In this document: positions 8,306 through 18,028 of the stretch, in pieces
Numbering within the stretch: the stretch's first letter is position 1
Layout of the letters: every line of letters starts with the position of its first letter
The notes under the pieces: model-generated
Seen by the model: only the letters and a program-made list of their open reading frames with translations
Told to the model about the DNA's origin: nothing
Database searches by the model: none
Program-made: the position numbers and the translations under genes
DNA from: Flavobacteriaceae bacterium
GTDB lineage: Bacteria > Bacteroidota > Bacteroidia > Flavobacteriales > Flavobacteriaceae
Reading direction: 5' to 3'
DNA length: 51,751 nucleotides
Assembly (NCBI GenBank): GCA_947483075.1
Contig: CANKLE010000015.1
Location: forward strand, 1 to 51,751

Positions 8306-9631
8306 ATGAAACACCTCTTCTATTTTACCCTACTCTTGGTTGGAATTTCGAGTTCGCAAGCACAGCAAAAAATAAGTATGTCTATTCATGATGCGGTTCA
8401 GCTGGCGCTTGAAAAAAGCAGTCAGGTGGGTTTGGCCAAAGCCAAAAAAGCGACCAAAGGCTTGGAGTTGGCTGCTGTAAAAAACAACCAATATCCCGAT
8501 TTGAAATTATCGGGTCAATATTTGCGACTTACGAATGCCGACATCAACCAAAAAAGAAATAGTTCGCAAACCACCACCAGCGGAAGTGCACCGCAAGTAA
8601 ACCAACTGCTATTGGGTCAACTCAATATGACCTTGCCGCTTTTTTCTGGCTTTAAATTAAAAAACAGCATCGAAGCCGCATCCCAATTGTACCAAGCCGA
8701 GATAGAATCTGAAGCATTTACTTCTGAAGCCATAGCGCTTCAAGTCATTGAACATTATGCGGCTTTATATAAAGCTCAAAAATCGGTTGAATTGCTAAAA
8801 GAAAGCAAAAAAAGCAACGAACAACGGGTGCTTGATTTTACCGGGATGGAACAAAACGGGCTGATCGCCAGAAACGATTTACTGAAAGCGCAGTTGCAGG
8901 TTTCAAAAGTCGATTTGGCCTTGGTTGAAGCCGAAAAAAATGTGAATTTGATTAATTATTATTTGGTAAATCTACTCAAATTAGAGGCCAATACTCAACT
9001 CCTAGTGAGTCCTGAAAACATTGATCCTAAGTTATTTAGCTATACAGTTCTTCCGGAATCAGCCGCCTTAACTACCCGAAAAGATTTACAGTCTGTACAG
9101 TATCTAGAAAAAGCACAAGCCGCCCAGATTAAACTCACCAAAGGCAATTATTACCCTTCTGTTGGGTTTACCGCCGGTTATATCGGGTTGAATTTAGAAA
9201 ATGTAGTTACGGTGCAAAACGCCATAAATTTTGGTTTGGGCCTTTCTTATAATTTCAGTTCCCTGTTCAAAAACGGAACCGATATTGCAGTGGCCAAAAG
9301 CAAAGCCAAAGAGATCCAGAAGCAAAAAGAATCCTTGACCGACGCCATTAAAAACGAATTAATGAAGGCCAAAGAAGAATACGAATTGGCGGTAAAACAA
9401 GATAAGGTATACACCGAAGCAGAAACCCAAGCGGGCGAGAACTTCCGCATTGTAAAAGACAAATACGACAACGGACTTTCTAATACCAATGACTTGCTCG
9501 AAGCCGATGTAGATCAACTCACCTCAAAAATAAACGAAGCCTACGCCAAAGCCAATGTGGCACTCAAATATTATGAATGGCTGCATGCTTCAGGCCAATT
9601 ATTGGACACCTTTTCTTTTTCAAAAAACTAA
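8306..9631 (+). CDS. TolC-family outer membrane efflux protein
   Basis: A 441-residue outer membrane factor. A signal peptide (MKHLFYFTLLLVGISSSQAQ) precedes two OEP repeats made of long helices with many Ala/Lys/Glu residues and two short barrel strands (DLKLSGQYLRLTNA and YYPSVGFTAGYIGLN). It should form the trimeric tunnel through the outer membrane. It is the first gene of a three-gene operon with a membrane-fusion protein 11 bp downstream and a DHA2 transporter, so it completes an EmrAB-TolC-like pump. Confidence 0.93.
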   Translation: MKHLFYFTLLLVGISSSQAQQKISMSIHDAVQLALEKSSQVGLAKAKKATKGLELAAVKNNQYPDLKLSGQYLRLTNADINQKRNSSQTTTSGSAPQVNQLLLGQLNMTLPLFSGFKLKNSIEAASQLYQAEIESEAFTSEAIALQVIEHYAALYKAQKSVELLKESKKSNEQRVLDFTGMEQNGLIARNDLLKAQLQVSKVDLALVEAEKNVNLINYYLVNLLKLEANTQLLVSPENIDPKLFSYTVLPESAALTTRKDLQSVQYLEKAQAAQIKLTKGNYYPSVGFTAGYIGLNLENVVTVQNAINFGLGLSYNFSSLFKNGTDIAVAKSKAKEIQKQKESLTDAIKNELMKAKEEYELAVKQDKVYTEAETQAGENFRIVKDKYDNGLSNTNDLLEADVDQLTSKINEAYAKANVALKYYEWLHASGQLLDTFSFSKN

Positions 9632-9642
9632 ACGCATATTTC

Positions 9643-10722
9643 ATGAAAACTAAACAAACAAACAAGAAATTTATCCTCATATTTTCCGTGTTATTTATTT
9701 TGGGCGGAGGTTATGGCACCTATAAATATGTCTATTCCTTATACCACGAAACTACTGACGATGCGCAGATCGAAAAAAACATGAGCCCTATCATCCCAAA
9801 GGTTTCGGGTTACATTACCAAAGTTTATGTAGACGACAATGCCTATGTAAAAAAAGGCGATACTTTATTTACCATCGAAAATCGAGATTACAGCCTCAAA
9901 GTACAAGACGCCGCGGCTGCTTTGGCTGCTGCAGAAGGTAGTTTAGAAGCCTCCAAAGCCGATGTGAGTGGAATGAAAGCTTCTATTTCGGCCTCGGATG
10001 CCAATCACAGTTCGGCCCAAAATTCGATCGAAAGTGCACAAATCAAATTGCGTCGTTCGACTAATGATTTTGAGCGTTATGCCAATTTGTATAAAAACCG
10101 TTCGATTACCAAACAACAATTTGAACAAGCCGAAGCGGCCAAACAGGAAGCCGAAAGCCAATTAAAAATCGTAAAAGAACAAGAACGCGCCAGCAATTAC
10201 CAAAAATCGATGATGGAATCAAAAACCACCGTGACGCAAAAACAAAGTATGGTAGCAGCGGCCAATATAAATCGGGCACAAGCCATGCTCGAGGTAGCCA
10301 AAATGAATTTGGAATACACTGTGGTTACTGCTGCGATTGATGGACAAGTTTCTAAAATTGCCATTCAACCGGGGCAATTGGTGCAAGCCGGACAATCTTT
10401 GTTTTACCTCATTAACAACGACGAAATTTGGGTTACAGCCAATTTTAAAGAAACCCAATTGGCTCATATGGTTGTTGGTCAAAAAGTAACGGTGCACATT
10501 GATGCTTTTCCCGGCGATAATTTTGAGGGCAGCGTTACTTCTTTTTCTCCGGCTACTGGCGCCCGATTTTCGCTTTTACCTCCTGATAACGCGACTGGAA
10601 ATTTTGTGAAGACCATTCAACGTTTGCCTGTTAAAATAAATTTATCGAATAAATTCAATACCGAAAAACTCAAATTAATTCGCCCTGGTATGAATGTAAC
10701 CGTCGATGTGCATTTGCAATAA
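9643..10722 (+). CDS. HlyD/EmrA-family membrane fusion protein
   Basis: A 359-residue periplasmic adaptor. The start at 9643 (MKTKQTNKK) is preferred because it puts a basic N-tail directly before the single membrane helix (FILIFSVLFILGGGY); the frame extends 22 codons further but only into the tolC gene. Then come a biotinyl-lipoyl half-motif (IIPKVSGYITKVYVDDNAYVKKGD), a long coiled coil at about 90-205, the second lipoyl half (AAIDGQVSKIAIQPGQLVQAG) and a beta-barrel (WVTANFKETQLAHM). It links the inner-membrane transporter to TolC. Confidence 0.92.
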   Translation: MKTKQTNKKFILIFSVLFILGGGYGTYKYVYSLYHETTDDAQIEKNMSPIIPKVSGYITKVYVDDNAYVKKGDTLFTIENRDYSLKVQDAAAALAAAEGSLEASKADVSGMKASISASDANHSSAQNSIESAQIKLRRSTNDFERYANLYKNRSITKQQFEQAEAAKQEAESQLKIVKEQERASNYQKSMMESKTTVTQKQSMVAAANINRAQAMLEVAKMNLEYTVVTAAIDGQVSKIAIQPGQLVQAGQSLFYLINNDEIWVTANFKETQLAHMVVGQKVTVHIDAFPGDNFEGSVTSFSPATGARFSLLPPDNATGNFVKTIQRLPVKINLSNKFNTEKLKLIRPGMNVTVDVHLQ

Positions 10723-10740
10723 TAGAACTCTTCCCTTTTT

Positions 10741-12318
10741 ATGGTCGTTGCTGAAGATTTAGTTGAATATGGATTTCGGAGGGTAATTATCACCATTACC
10801 GCGGTAATGTGTGCCTTATTAGAAATAGTAGACACCACCATTGTCAATGTGGCACTCACCAATATGCGCGGTAGCTTGGGGGCTACACTTACCGATGTGG
10901 CCTGGGTGATTACTGCCTACGCCATTGCCAATGTAATTGTGATTCCCATGACCAGTTGGCTGTCGCAACAGTTTGGCCGACGCAATTATTTTGCCGTGTC
11001 GATCATCATCTTTACTACCGCTTCTTTTTTGTGTGGCAATGCCTCAACCATTTGGGAATTAGTCGCTTACCGATTCATACAAGGCTTGGGTGGTGGCGCG
11101 CTTTTAGTTACTGCACAAACCATTATCACCGAAAGTTATCCCGCTGCCAAACGCGGAATGGCTCAAGCTATTTATGGCATGGGCGTAATTGTAGGACCTA
11201 CCTTGGGTCCACCTTTAGGGGGTTATTTGGTCGAGCATTTTTCTTGGCCCTATATTTTTTACATCAACATTCCCTTAGGAATTATCGCCACTTTTTTAAC
11301 CTTAACTTTTGTGCGAAGCCCGCAGTATGGAATAAAACTCAAAGCCAATCAAGTCGATTGGTTGGGCATGGGCCTCTTGATTGCATTTATAGGTTCCTTG
11401 CAATTTGTTTTGGAGCACGGACAACAAGACGATTGGTTTGAAGACCATTTGATAACCAGTTTAAGTATTGTTTCTTTGGTGGGCATGCTTTTGTTCGTGT
11501 GGCGCCAACTCACCTACGAACATCCCATTGTTAATTTGAGTGTTTTAAAAGATCAAAATTTACGGATTGGGGTAATTATGAGTTTTATATTAGGTTTTGG
11601 CTTATACAGTTCTACGCTAATTATTCCCATATACACCCAATCTATTCTGGGATGGACCGCAACCGATGCCGGATTATTGTTGATCCCTGGCTCATTGACT
11701 ACGGCTTTCATGATGCCCATCATCGGGAATATGATACAAAAAGGAGTACCCCAAAGCTACATGGTAGCCATTGGATTTTTAGTGTTTTTTCTTTTTACCT
11801 TATTCATGCACAATGCGATGACACCTGATACCGGCGAAGAACATTTGTTTTGGGGATTAATTCTACGCGGTGTGGGACTGGGCTTGCTCTTTGTGCCCAT
11901 TACCACTTTATCTTTATCTACCTTAAAAGGAAAACACATTGGCGAAGGTGCCGCTTTTACAGGCATGTTACGCCAATTGGGCGGATCGTTTGGGGTGGCC
12001 ATTGTTACTACCTTAATAACCCGATTTACCCAACAACACCGAGTACAAGTGATCGCGCACTTAGACGGATCTAAACTCAATGTCCAGGAACGGGTATCGC
12101 AACTTCAAAATGGATTTATAGCCAAAGGGTTTTCACCCAATGAAGCCCAAAACAAAGCCTACCAAGTACTCGATTTTATGGTCATGAAACAAAGTACTGT
12201 GCTGTCCTATATGGATATCTTTATGTATTTGGGGATATTATTCTTGCTTTGTATCCCGGTGATTTTGTTTATCAAAAAATCGAAAAAAGAAGTAGATTTA
12301 AGCGAAGCCATGCATTAA
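10741..12318 (+). CDS. DHA2-family multidrug efflux MFS transporter (EmrB-like)
   Basis: A 525-residue inner-membrane proton antiporter with about 14 membrane helices. Motifs: LLEIVDTTIVNVAL in helix 1, the motif-A loop SQQFGRRNYF, RFIQGLGGGALLV, and the antiporter motif C, GMGVIVGPTLGPPLGG. The 14-helix topology and coupling to HlyD and TolC genes identify it as an EmrB/DHA2 pump. It starts 18 bp after the adaptor gene and ends in a convergent hairpin shared with the peptidase gene. Substrates are unknown. Confidence 0.93.
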   Translation: MVVAEDLVEYGFRRVIITITAVMCALLEIVDTTIVNVALTNMRGSLGATLTDVAWVITAYAIANVIVIPMTSWLSQQFGRRNYFAVSIIIFTTASFLCGNASTIWELVAYRFIQGLGGGALLVTAQTIITESYPAAKRGMAQAIYGMGVIVGPTLGPPLGGYLVEHFSWPYIFYINIPLGIIATFLTLTFVRSPQYGIKLKANQVDWLGMGLLIAFIGSLQFVLEHGQQDDWFEDHLITSLSIVSLVGMLLFVWRQLTYEHPIVNLSVLKDQNLRIGVIMSFILGFGLYSSTLIIPIYTQSILGWTATDAGLLLIPGSLTTAFMMPIIGNMIQKGVPQSYMVAIGFLVFFLFTLFMHNAMTPDTGEEHLFWGLILRGVGLGLLFVPITTLSLSTLKGKHIGEGAAFTGMLRQLGGSFGVAIVTTLITRFTQQHRVQVIAHLDGSKLNVQERVSQLQNGFIAKGFSPNEAQNKAYQVLDFMVMKQSTVLSYMDIFMYLGILFLLCIPVILFIKKSKKEVDLSEAMH

Positions 12319-12342
12319 AAAAGGCCGTTAAAAAACGACCTT
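12317..12342 (-). terminator. Terminator between the efflux operon and the peptidase gene
   Basis: Arms AAGGCCGTT (12321-12329) and AACGACCTT (12334-12342) around an AAAA loop. Read on the minus strand, the one imperfect pair becomes G-U and the stem is followed by a U run, so it best terminates the minus-strand peptidase gene, 10 bp after its stop. On the plus strand the same pair is C-A. Confidence 0.75.
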
Positions 12343-12351
12343 CTAAGCAAG

Positions 12352-13524
12352 TTACATGACTTTAATTTTTTGCTTGGTGATTTTAGGAACACCCATTTTG
12401 TGAACTAATATCCCCGTTGATTTGAGTTGCACATAGGCTTTGGTTACATACAAAAACCCTTTGTAATCATTCGACTCTCCCCACGAATTTTTTACTTTGT
12501 AGTATTCTTTTCCGTTTTGATCTTTGGCCACACCCACAATTTGCATCGCATGATCATCGGTTGTAGTCAAATTATATAATCCTTCCAATCGCAAGTCTTC
12601 GGTTACTTTTTTCTCGGCAGTTGGGCCATCAAATAAGGTCTTTTTTTGTTCTGGACTGATGTTGTTCAAGTCTAAATCGGGAACAAAAGCCACCCCATTT
12701 TTCCAACTGAAATAAGGTTCGGATACATCGGCCGACCAAGCAATCGTAAACCCTTTAGATAAGGCATAATCAACAATATCGGTAAGTTCGGTCATCGGTA
12801 CGTTGTACACTAAATCGTAATTCCAATTATCGGGCACCGGCAAGACAATTTTATCATAATACGGGCTGTCTTTGTAATTGGTAAATTCCAAATAATCAGC
12901 AGGATCAATGCCCACTACCTCTTTGGCAAAGGTTTTGGGTGTATACGATTTGCCTTCATAAACAAAGGTTTCTGGTAATTTGCCTAATTTCTCATCCATG
13001 TAGGCATTAACGTCTTGCACCCAAGAAGGGTTTTTACTCGGATTTTTTACATAGGCATCCAAGATAGCTTTAAATCCGTCTTGAAATTCACTCGATTTTA
13101 CTACCCCTTTGCCATAATCTTCTAAGGTATAGGCTTGTTGTGGCATGGCGCCATTTTTGCGAAAAATATTCAACACATCGTGGGTTTCTCCCCCATCGCC
13201 CAAGCCCAAGTTGCCGTTAAACAACACAAAATTTCGGGCCTTTCCCAAATAGACTTGACGGGCCGTAAAAATCTCAGCCAAATCAACCGGCTTTTTGCCG
13301 TTACGAATCATTTCGGTTTCCAAGAACGAATTGCCCGAATAACTCCAACAAGTTCCTGCAGATCCCTGACTTTTTACCGAAGTAGTAGGCAAATTGATTA
13401 CTTCTTTGAATTCGAATTTAGAATTTAAAGACGCGTTATTGATTACTTTTTTTATCAACTCGTCTTGAGCAAATAAACTCACCGAACTCAACAAGCCCAG
13501 TACTAGCCAACTTTTTCTGATCAT
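12352..13524 (-). CDS. Secreted C1 (papain/bleomycin hydrolase-like) peptidase
   Basis: A 390-residue cysteine peptidase. A signal peptide (MIRKSWLVLGLLSSVSLFAQ) marks it as exported. The catalytic Cys59 is in GSAGTCWSYSG, the His325 in TTDDHAMQIVGV and the Asn in VKNSWGESNDYKG, all in the C1B (PepC/bleomycin hydrolase) order. Its export differs from the usually cytoplasmic PepC aminopeptidases. It lies 45 bp after yaaA on the same strand and could be co-transcribed. Endo- or aminopeptidase activity cannot be decided. Confidence 0.9.
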   Translation of the reverse strand: MIRKSWLVLGLLSSVSLFAQDELIKKVINNASLNSKFEFKEVINLPTTSVKSQGSAGTCWSYSGNSFLETEMIRNGKKPVDLAEIFTARQVYLGKARNFVLFNGNLGLGDGGETHDVLNIFRKNGAMPQQAYTLEDYGKGVVKSSEFQDGFKAILDAYVKNPSKNPSWVQDVNAYMDEKLGKLPETFVYEGKSYTPKTFAKEVVGIDPADYLEFTNYKDSPYYDKIVLPVPDNWNYDLVYNVPMTELTDIVDYALSKGFTIAWSADVSEPYFSWKNGVAFVPDLDLNNISPEQKKTLFDGPTAEKKVTEDLRLEGLYNLTTTDDHAMQIVGVAKDQNGKEYYKVKNSWGESNDYKGFLYVTKAYVQLKSTGILVHKMGVPKITKQKIKVM

Positions 13525-13569
13525 ATTTTATGTATTTAATGTATGTATTATTGAATAAAATCTTGTACT

Positions 13570-14328
13570 CTATCGCGTAAACACCAATCGTTTCTCGGAA
13601 GATTGGTTGGCATCAAACTGATACCCTCCAGCTGTAAACCCCTTCATGTCCTCTAGGGTTTTGGCCTGAGAATCAATTAGATATCGAGCCATCATGCCGC
13701 GGGCTTTTTTGGCAAAAAAACTAATCATCTTGTATTGGCCTTGGTGAAAATCATAAAAATCGGCAGTAACCAATTCCGTTTTAAATGCTTTCGCATCCAA
13801 TACCGAGAAATATTCTTTACTCGCCAAATTAACCAACAATTCGCCTGCTGCCAATTCGGCACGCAAGGCTTTGGTGAGTTTGGTCTTCCAGAATTCATAT
13901 AAATTTTTAGACTTCCCAATGGGTAAGCTGGTTCCCATTTCTAAGCGGTATTCCTGTATCAAATCAAAGGGCTTCAACATTCCGTATAAGCCGGATAAAA
14001 TTCGCACTTGGTTTTGCGCCAAGTCAAACGAAGTTTCGGGCAAGGTATAGGCATCAAAACCAGTATACACATCGCCAGCAAAAGCATAGAGTGCCGAGCG
14101 TGCAGTTGAAGGGGTAAACGGTTGGTGCCAGGCCATATTTCGCTCCTTGTTGAGTTGGGCCAATTTGATCGAAAGGTCCATTAAATCCGCTAAATCTTGT
14201 GCCGATTTTTTTTGGAGGACTTTCATCACGGCTGCACTTTCTTTCTCGAAGGTCGGCATCGAATACTTAATCGCGGGTAGCGGCGAAGTAAAATCGAGCG
14301 ATTTGGCTGGAGAGAGTAAAATTTTCAT
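13570..14328 (-). CDS. yaaA: Peroxide stress protein YaaA
   Basis: A 252-residue protein matching the YaaA/DUF328 family along its whole length (MKILLSPAKSLDF at the start, ARSALYAFAGDVYTGFDA, RILSGLYGMLKPFDLIQEYRLEMG, and the C-terminal FFAKKARGMMARYL and FTAGGYQFD). In Escherichia coli YaaA limits free iron and oxidative damage during peroxide stress. It is cytoplasmic, with no cofactor motif visible. It sits between comM/yifB and the secreted peptidase on the minus strand. Confidence 0.95.
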   Translation of the reverse strand: MKILLSPAKSLDFTSPLPAIKYSMPTFEKESAAVMKVLQKKSAQDLADLMDLSIKLAQLNKERNMAWHQPFTPSTARSALYAFAGDVYTGFDAYTLPETSFDLAQNQVRILSGLYGMLKPFDLIQEYRLEMGTSLPIGKSKNLYEFWKTKLTKALRAELAAGELLVNLASKEYFSVLDAKAFKTELVTADFYDFHQGQYKMISFFAKKARGMMARYLIDSQAKTLEDMKGFTAGGYQFDANQSSEKRLVFTR

Positions 14329-14395
14329 GTTTATACAACAATTTGCGTTTCAAAAATACAATCTAAAGTGGGATTCGCCTAACTTTTATAGGGAA

Positions 14396-15931
14396 TTATC
14401 CCAACCAGCCTTCGCGATCCAAACTGCGGTACTGAATGGCCTCGGCGATGTGGTGTGCAGCGATATTTTCGGCTGATTCCAGATCGGCAATGGTGCGCGC
14501 CACTTTTAATATTCGATCATAAGCCCGAGCCGATAAGTTCAATTGCTCCATCGCGGTTTTGAGCAAGGCCAACGAACTGTCATCCAATTCGGCATATTGG
14601 CGCAATAGAGCAGGGCTCATTTGGGCATTGTAGTTTACGTTGGGGTTGTTCGTAAATCTGTCGGTTTGCAACTTTCTCGCTTGTATTACTCGCTGACGAA
14701 TAACACTACTGGCCTCGGCTTTTTGAGTATCCGACAATTTTTCGAAAGGCACCGGCCGCACTTCGATGTGAATGTCAATGCGATCTAACAGCGGGCCCGA
14801 AATGCGGTTCAAGTAGCGTTGCATTTCTTGCGGACTACTTGTAACCGGCGCCGAAGGATCATTAAAATATCCGCCGGGACTGGGATTCATGCTGGCCACC
14901 AACATAAACGAAGACGGATAAGTAACGGTAAATTTGGCCCGAGAAATGGTCACTTCTCGATCTTCCAAGGGTTGTCGCATCACTTCCAACACGTCGCGTT
15001 TAAATTCGGGCAATTCGTCCAAAAACAAGACTCCGTTGTGGGCCATGGAAATTTCACCAGGCTGCGGATAACTCCCCCCGCCGACCAGTGCGACGTGCGA
15101 AATAGTGTGATGGGGCGCCCGAAACGGCCGTTGGTACAACAAACCCACTTCTTTGAGTTTGCCGGCCACCGAATGAATTTTGGTAGTTTCGAGCGCTTCA
15201 GGCAAGGTCATGGGCGGCAAAATGCTAGGCAATCGCTTGGCCAACATGGTTTTTCCAGATCCCGGCGGACCAATGAGTATGATGTTGTGTCCACCGGCTG
15301 CCGCAATTTCCATGCAACGCTTAATGGTGTGTTGGCCTTTGACGTCGCTGAAATCAAATTCGGGAAAATCGAGCAGAGCAGCTGCTGCTTCGTAGACCGT
15401 ACTTTGGTAAGGTTCCAAGGTGCTTGAACCCAACAAAAAATAGATGACTTCTTGAATGTTGTCAATGCCATAAACGGCAAAATCTTCAACAATGGCTGCT
15501 TCGTTGGCATTTTGTTTGGGCAAAAAGAAGCCCTTGAAGCCTTCCTCTTTGGCTTTGATGGCAATGGGCAAGGCCCCTTTGATGGGTTGTAAACTGCCGT
15601 CTAAGGAAAGTTCTCCCATAAAGATGTACTCGCCCAACAACTCGGTTTGCAGCTGACCAGAAGACACGAGTATGCCCAAGGCCAAAGTGAGGTCATAGGC
15701 TGAACCTTCTTTGCGCAAATCGGCTGGCGCCATATTGATGGTGAGTTTTTTTCCGGGCAAGGAATACCCGTTGTTTTTGAGCGCAGCTGCTATGCGGTAA
15801 CTGCTCTCTTTGATGGCATTATCGGGCAAACCAACCAGGTGGTACCCAATGCCTTTGTCACAATTTACTTCTACGGTAATGGTCGTGGCTTCGACCCCAA
15901 AAACGGCGCTTCCAAATACTTTAACTAACAT
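14396..15931 (-). CDS. YifB/ComM-family Mg-chelatase-like AAA+ ATPase
   Basis: A 511-residue ATPase of the YifB/ComM family. An N-terminal ChlI-like Lon-fold domain (MLVKVFGSAVFGVEA to about 170) precedes the AAA+ core with Walker A GPPGSGKTMLAKRLPS near 219 and Walker B VLFLDELPEF, then the Mg-chelatase C-terminal domain (SARAYDRILKVARTIADL). ComM helicases promote branch migration when transforming DNA recombines. Full-length and intact; a 67-bp gap separates it from yaaA. Confidence 0.93.
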   Translation of the reverse strand: MLVKVFGSAVFGVEATTITVEVNCDKGIGYHLVGLPDNAIKESSYRIAAALKNNGYSLPGKKLTINMAPADLRKEGSAYDLTLALGILVSSGQLQTELLGEYIFMGELSLDGSLQPIKGALPIAIKAKEEGFKGFFLPKQNANEAAIVEDFAVYGIDNIQEVIYFLLGSSTLEPYQSTVYEAAAALLDFPEFDFSDVKGQHTIKRCMEIAAAGGHNIILIGPPGSGKTMLAKRLPSILPPMTLPEALETTKIHSVAGKLKEVGLLYQRPFRAPHHTISHVALVGGGSYPQPGEISMAHNGVLFLDELPEFKRDVLEVMRQPLEDREVTISRAKFTVTYPSSFMLVASMNPSPGGYFNDPSAPVTSSPQEMQRYLNRISGPLLDRIDIHIEVRPVPFEKLSDTQKAEASSVIRQRVIQARKLQTDRFTNNPNVNYNAQMSPALLRQYAELDDSSLALLKTAMEQLNLSARAYDRILKVARTIADLESAENIAAHHIAEAIQYRSLDREGWLG

Positions 15932-15992
15932 GGCGTATATATTTAAGCCACTAAAATAGTAAAAAATGTTTCGCCCAAAGAGGAAGTCAAAA

Positions 15993-16019
15993 AAAATCCA
16001 ACCGAGTCGATTGGATTTT
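15993..16019 (-). terminator. Terminator after dsbD
   Basis: Arms AAAATCCAA (15993-16001) and TTGGATTTT (16011-16019), with the inner CGA/TCG pairs also complementary. On the minus strand the one remaining pair is U-G and a U run follows. It begins 6 bp after the dsbD stop and closes the pabB-tilS-dsbD operon. Confidence 0.82.
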
Positions 16020-16024
16020 AAGTC

Positions 16025-18028
16025 TTACTTGAAATTCGAAATGCCTTGTTTCAACCAGCTTTCGTATTTGGCTACATCGGGATCGTAACTGCAAGTGGGG
16101 GTGTTCACGTTTAAATTGGCTCCGGTCAAATCAGTCAACACATACAAGGGCTGCGTATTGGTTTTGTATTTCGAAATCATGAAATCGGTCCATTTGTCGC
16201 CAATGGTTTCTAACAATTCGCCTGTTTCTGCCGCTTTTATTTGCTCAGAAAGTGGTAACATTCGCTTGTCATCCACATACAAGGAAATCAAGACCACCTC
16301 GTTTTTTAAAATGGATAAAATGCGCGGATCAGACCACACGTTGTTTTCCATTTTGCGGCAATTCACGCAGGCATAGCCGGTAAAATCGAGCAATATCGGT
16401 TTATGCACTGCTTCGGCATAGGCCAAGCCTTTTTCGTAGTCCTTAAAAACCACCAACTGATGGGGTCCCAACTCGGCGCCTTCCGGTAATACTGCAGAAG
16501 ATGCTCCAGACACAGCAGCAGTTTTACCTACTCCCAAAGGGCTTTCACTGTATTCGATTGGCGGCGGAAAGGCGTTGATCAATTTGAGTGGCGCTCCCCA
16601 AAGTCCGGGTATCAAATAAATAGTAAATGATAAACTAAGTAAGGCCACAAACAAACGACTCACCGAAATACTGGGCAACGGACTGTCGTGCGGCAAGGTT
16701 ATTTTTCCCAATAGATACAAAGACAGGGATCCAAAAATGGAAATCCAAATCGCTAAAAACACTTCGCGTTCGAGCAAATGCAATTGTAATACTAAATCGG
16801 CATTAGATAAGAATTTAAACGCCAAGGCCAATTCCAAAAAGCCCAAAAACACTTTTACCGTATTGAGCCAACCTCCCGATTTAGGTAAGGAATGCATCCA
16901 ACCCGGAAACATAGCAAAAAACATGAATGGCAACGCCAAGGCTGTTGAAAAACCCAACATACCAATCACGGGAGCAAGTCCTCCTTTGGAAGCCGCCTGA
17001 ACAAGCAAAGTTCCCACGATGGGTCCGGTGCAGGAAAACGAGACAATAGCCAAGGCCAAGGCCATAAATAATATACCCACAATTCCGCCGCGATCGGCTT
17101 GGCGGTCTACTTTATTGGCCCAAGAGTTGGGCAACATGATTTCGAAAGCACCCAAAAATGAGGCGGCAAAAACCAGTAATAAAACAAAGAAAATCAAGTT
17201 AAACCAAACGTTGGTTGATAGGGCATTCAAGGCATCGGCGCCAAAAATCGCCGTAACAGAAAGGCCTAAAATCACATAAATCGCAATGATTGAAATGCCA
17301 TAAATAAGGGCGTTTTTCTTGCCTTGGGCCGGTGTTTTACTTTGTTTGGTGAAGAAACTCACGGTCATGGGAATCATCGGAAACACACAAGGCGTAAGCA
17401 AGGCGGCAAAACCTCCTAAAAAGGCCAATATAAAAATAGACAACCAACCTTTGTCTTCGGTAGAAATAGGTTGAACAACAGGCGTTGGATTTTTATCAGA
17501 TTTGACAACAACTGGAGTTTCGACAACCGAAGCCGTATCGGCAACCAAACTGTCTTGCACAGCAACCGCTGCAATGGCGGCGGATTTGGGAAGTACAAAG
17601 GTGAAAGCTTTTTCTTGGTTAATGCAGGATTCCTTGCAGGCTTGGTAATTGAGTTTAATGACTACTTGCGTCAGTTTGGGATTAATAACTTTAATGCGCT
17701 GTTGAATTTTTACTTGGTTTTCGAAATAGTATTCGTCTACTCCAAAAATGTCGTTGAAGTGTTTTTTATAGGGACTTTCTTTGGCTTTACCTACCGCTTC
17801 GTAATTGCCTTTGGCCTCGTCATATAACACTTCGAGTGGCAAAGAACCACCATCGGGAGTGAATTGCGAGTACATGTGCCAATCTTTGTCGATCGTTCCT
17901 TTGAACACCAAATTGTATTCGGTATCGGATATTTTCTCAATTTTCTGGGTCCATTTTACCGGATCGAGTAACTGGGCTTGACAAATTTGTGTGAAAAGTA
18001 CGATAAGTAAAAGCACTACTTTTTTCAT
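16025..18028 (-). CDS. DsbD-type thiol:disulfide interchange protein
   Basis: A 667-residue electron carrier from cytoplasm to periplasm. Signal peptide MKKVVLLLIVLFTQICQAQ; N-terminal domain with the Cys131/Cys135 pair (ACKESC); eight or so membrane helices with the conserved cysteines in LLTPCVFPMIP and VSFSCTGPIVG; a C-terminal thioredoxin domain with Cys554-V-N-Cys557. All three redox pairs are present. The start at 18028 overlaps the tilS stop as ATGA; the longer frame to 18109 runs back through tilS and would bury the signal peptide. Last gene of the pabB-tilS-dsbD run. Confidence 0.92.
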   Translation of the reverse strand: MKKVVLLLIVLFTQICQAQLLDPVKWTQKIEKISDTEYNLVFKGTIDKDWHMYSQFTPDGGSLPLEVLYDEAKGNYEAVGKAKESPYKKHFNDIFGVDEYYFENQVKIQQRIKVINPKLTQVVIKLNYQACKESCINQEKAFTFVLPKSAAIAAVAVQDSLVADTASVVETPVVVKSDKNPTPVVQPISTEDKGWLSIFILAFLGGFAALLTPCVFPMIPMTVSFFTKQSKTPAQGKKNALIYGISIIAIYVILGLSVTAIFGADALNALSTNVWFNLIFFVLLLVFAASFLGAFEIMLPNSWANKVDRQADRGGIVGILFMALALAIVSFSCTGPIVGTLLVQAASKGGLAPVIGMLGFSTALALPFMFFAMFPGWMHSLPKSGGWLNTVKVFLGFLELALAFKFLSNADLVLQLHLLEREVFLAIWISIFGSLSLYLLGKITLPHDSPLPSISVSRLFVALLSLSFTIYLIPGLWGAPLKLINAFPPPIEYSESPLGVGKTAAVSGASSAVLPEGAELGPHQLVVFKDYEKGLAYAEAVHKPILLDFTGYACVNCRKMENNVWSDPRILSILKNEVVLISLYVDDKRMLPLSEQIKAAETGELLETIGDKWTDFMISKYKTNTQPLYVLTDLTGANLNVNTPTCSYDPDVAKYESWLKQGISNFK

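Noticed and set aside
10956..11441. 161-codon frame in another phase of the DHA2 transporter
   Set aside because: Out-of-frame shadow rich in Trp, Arg and His, inside a complete, conserved gene.
14819..15427. Long plus-strand frames opposite comM/yifB
   Set aside because: Antisense shadow of a well-conserved ATPase gene with no recognisable protein features.
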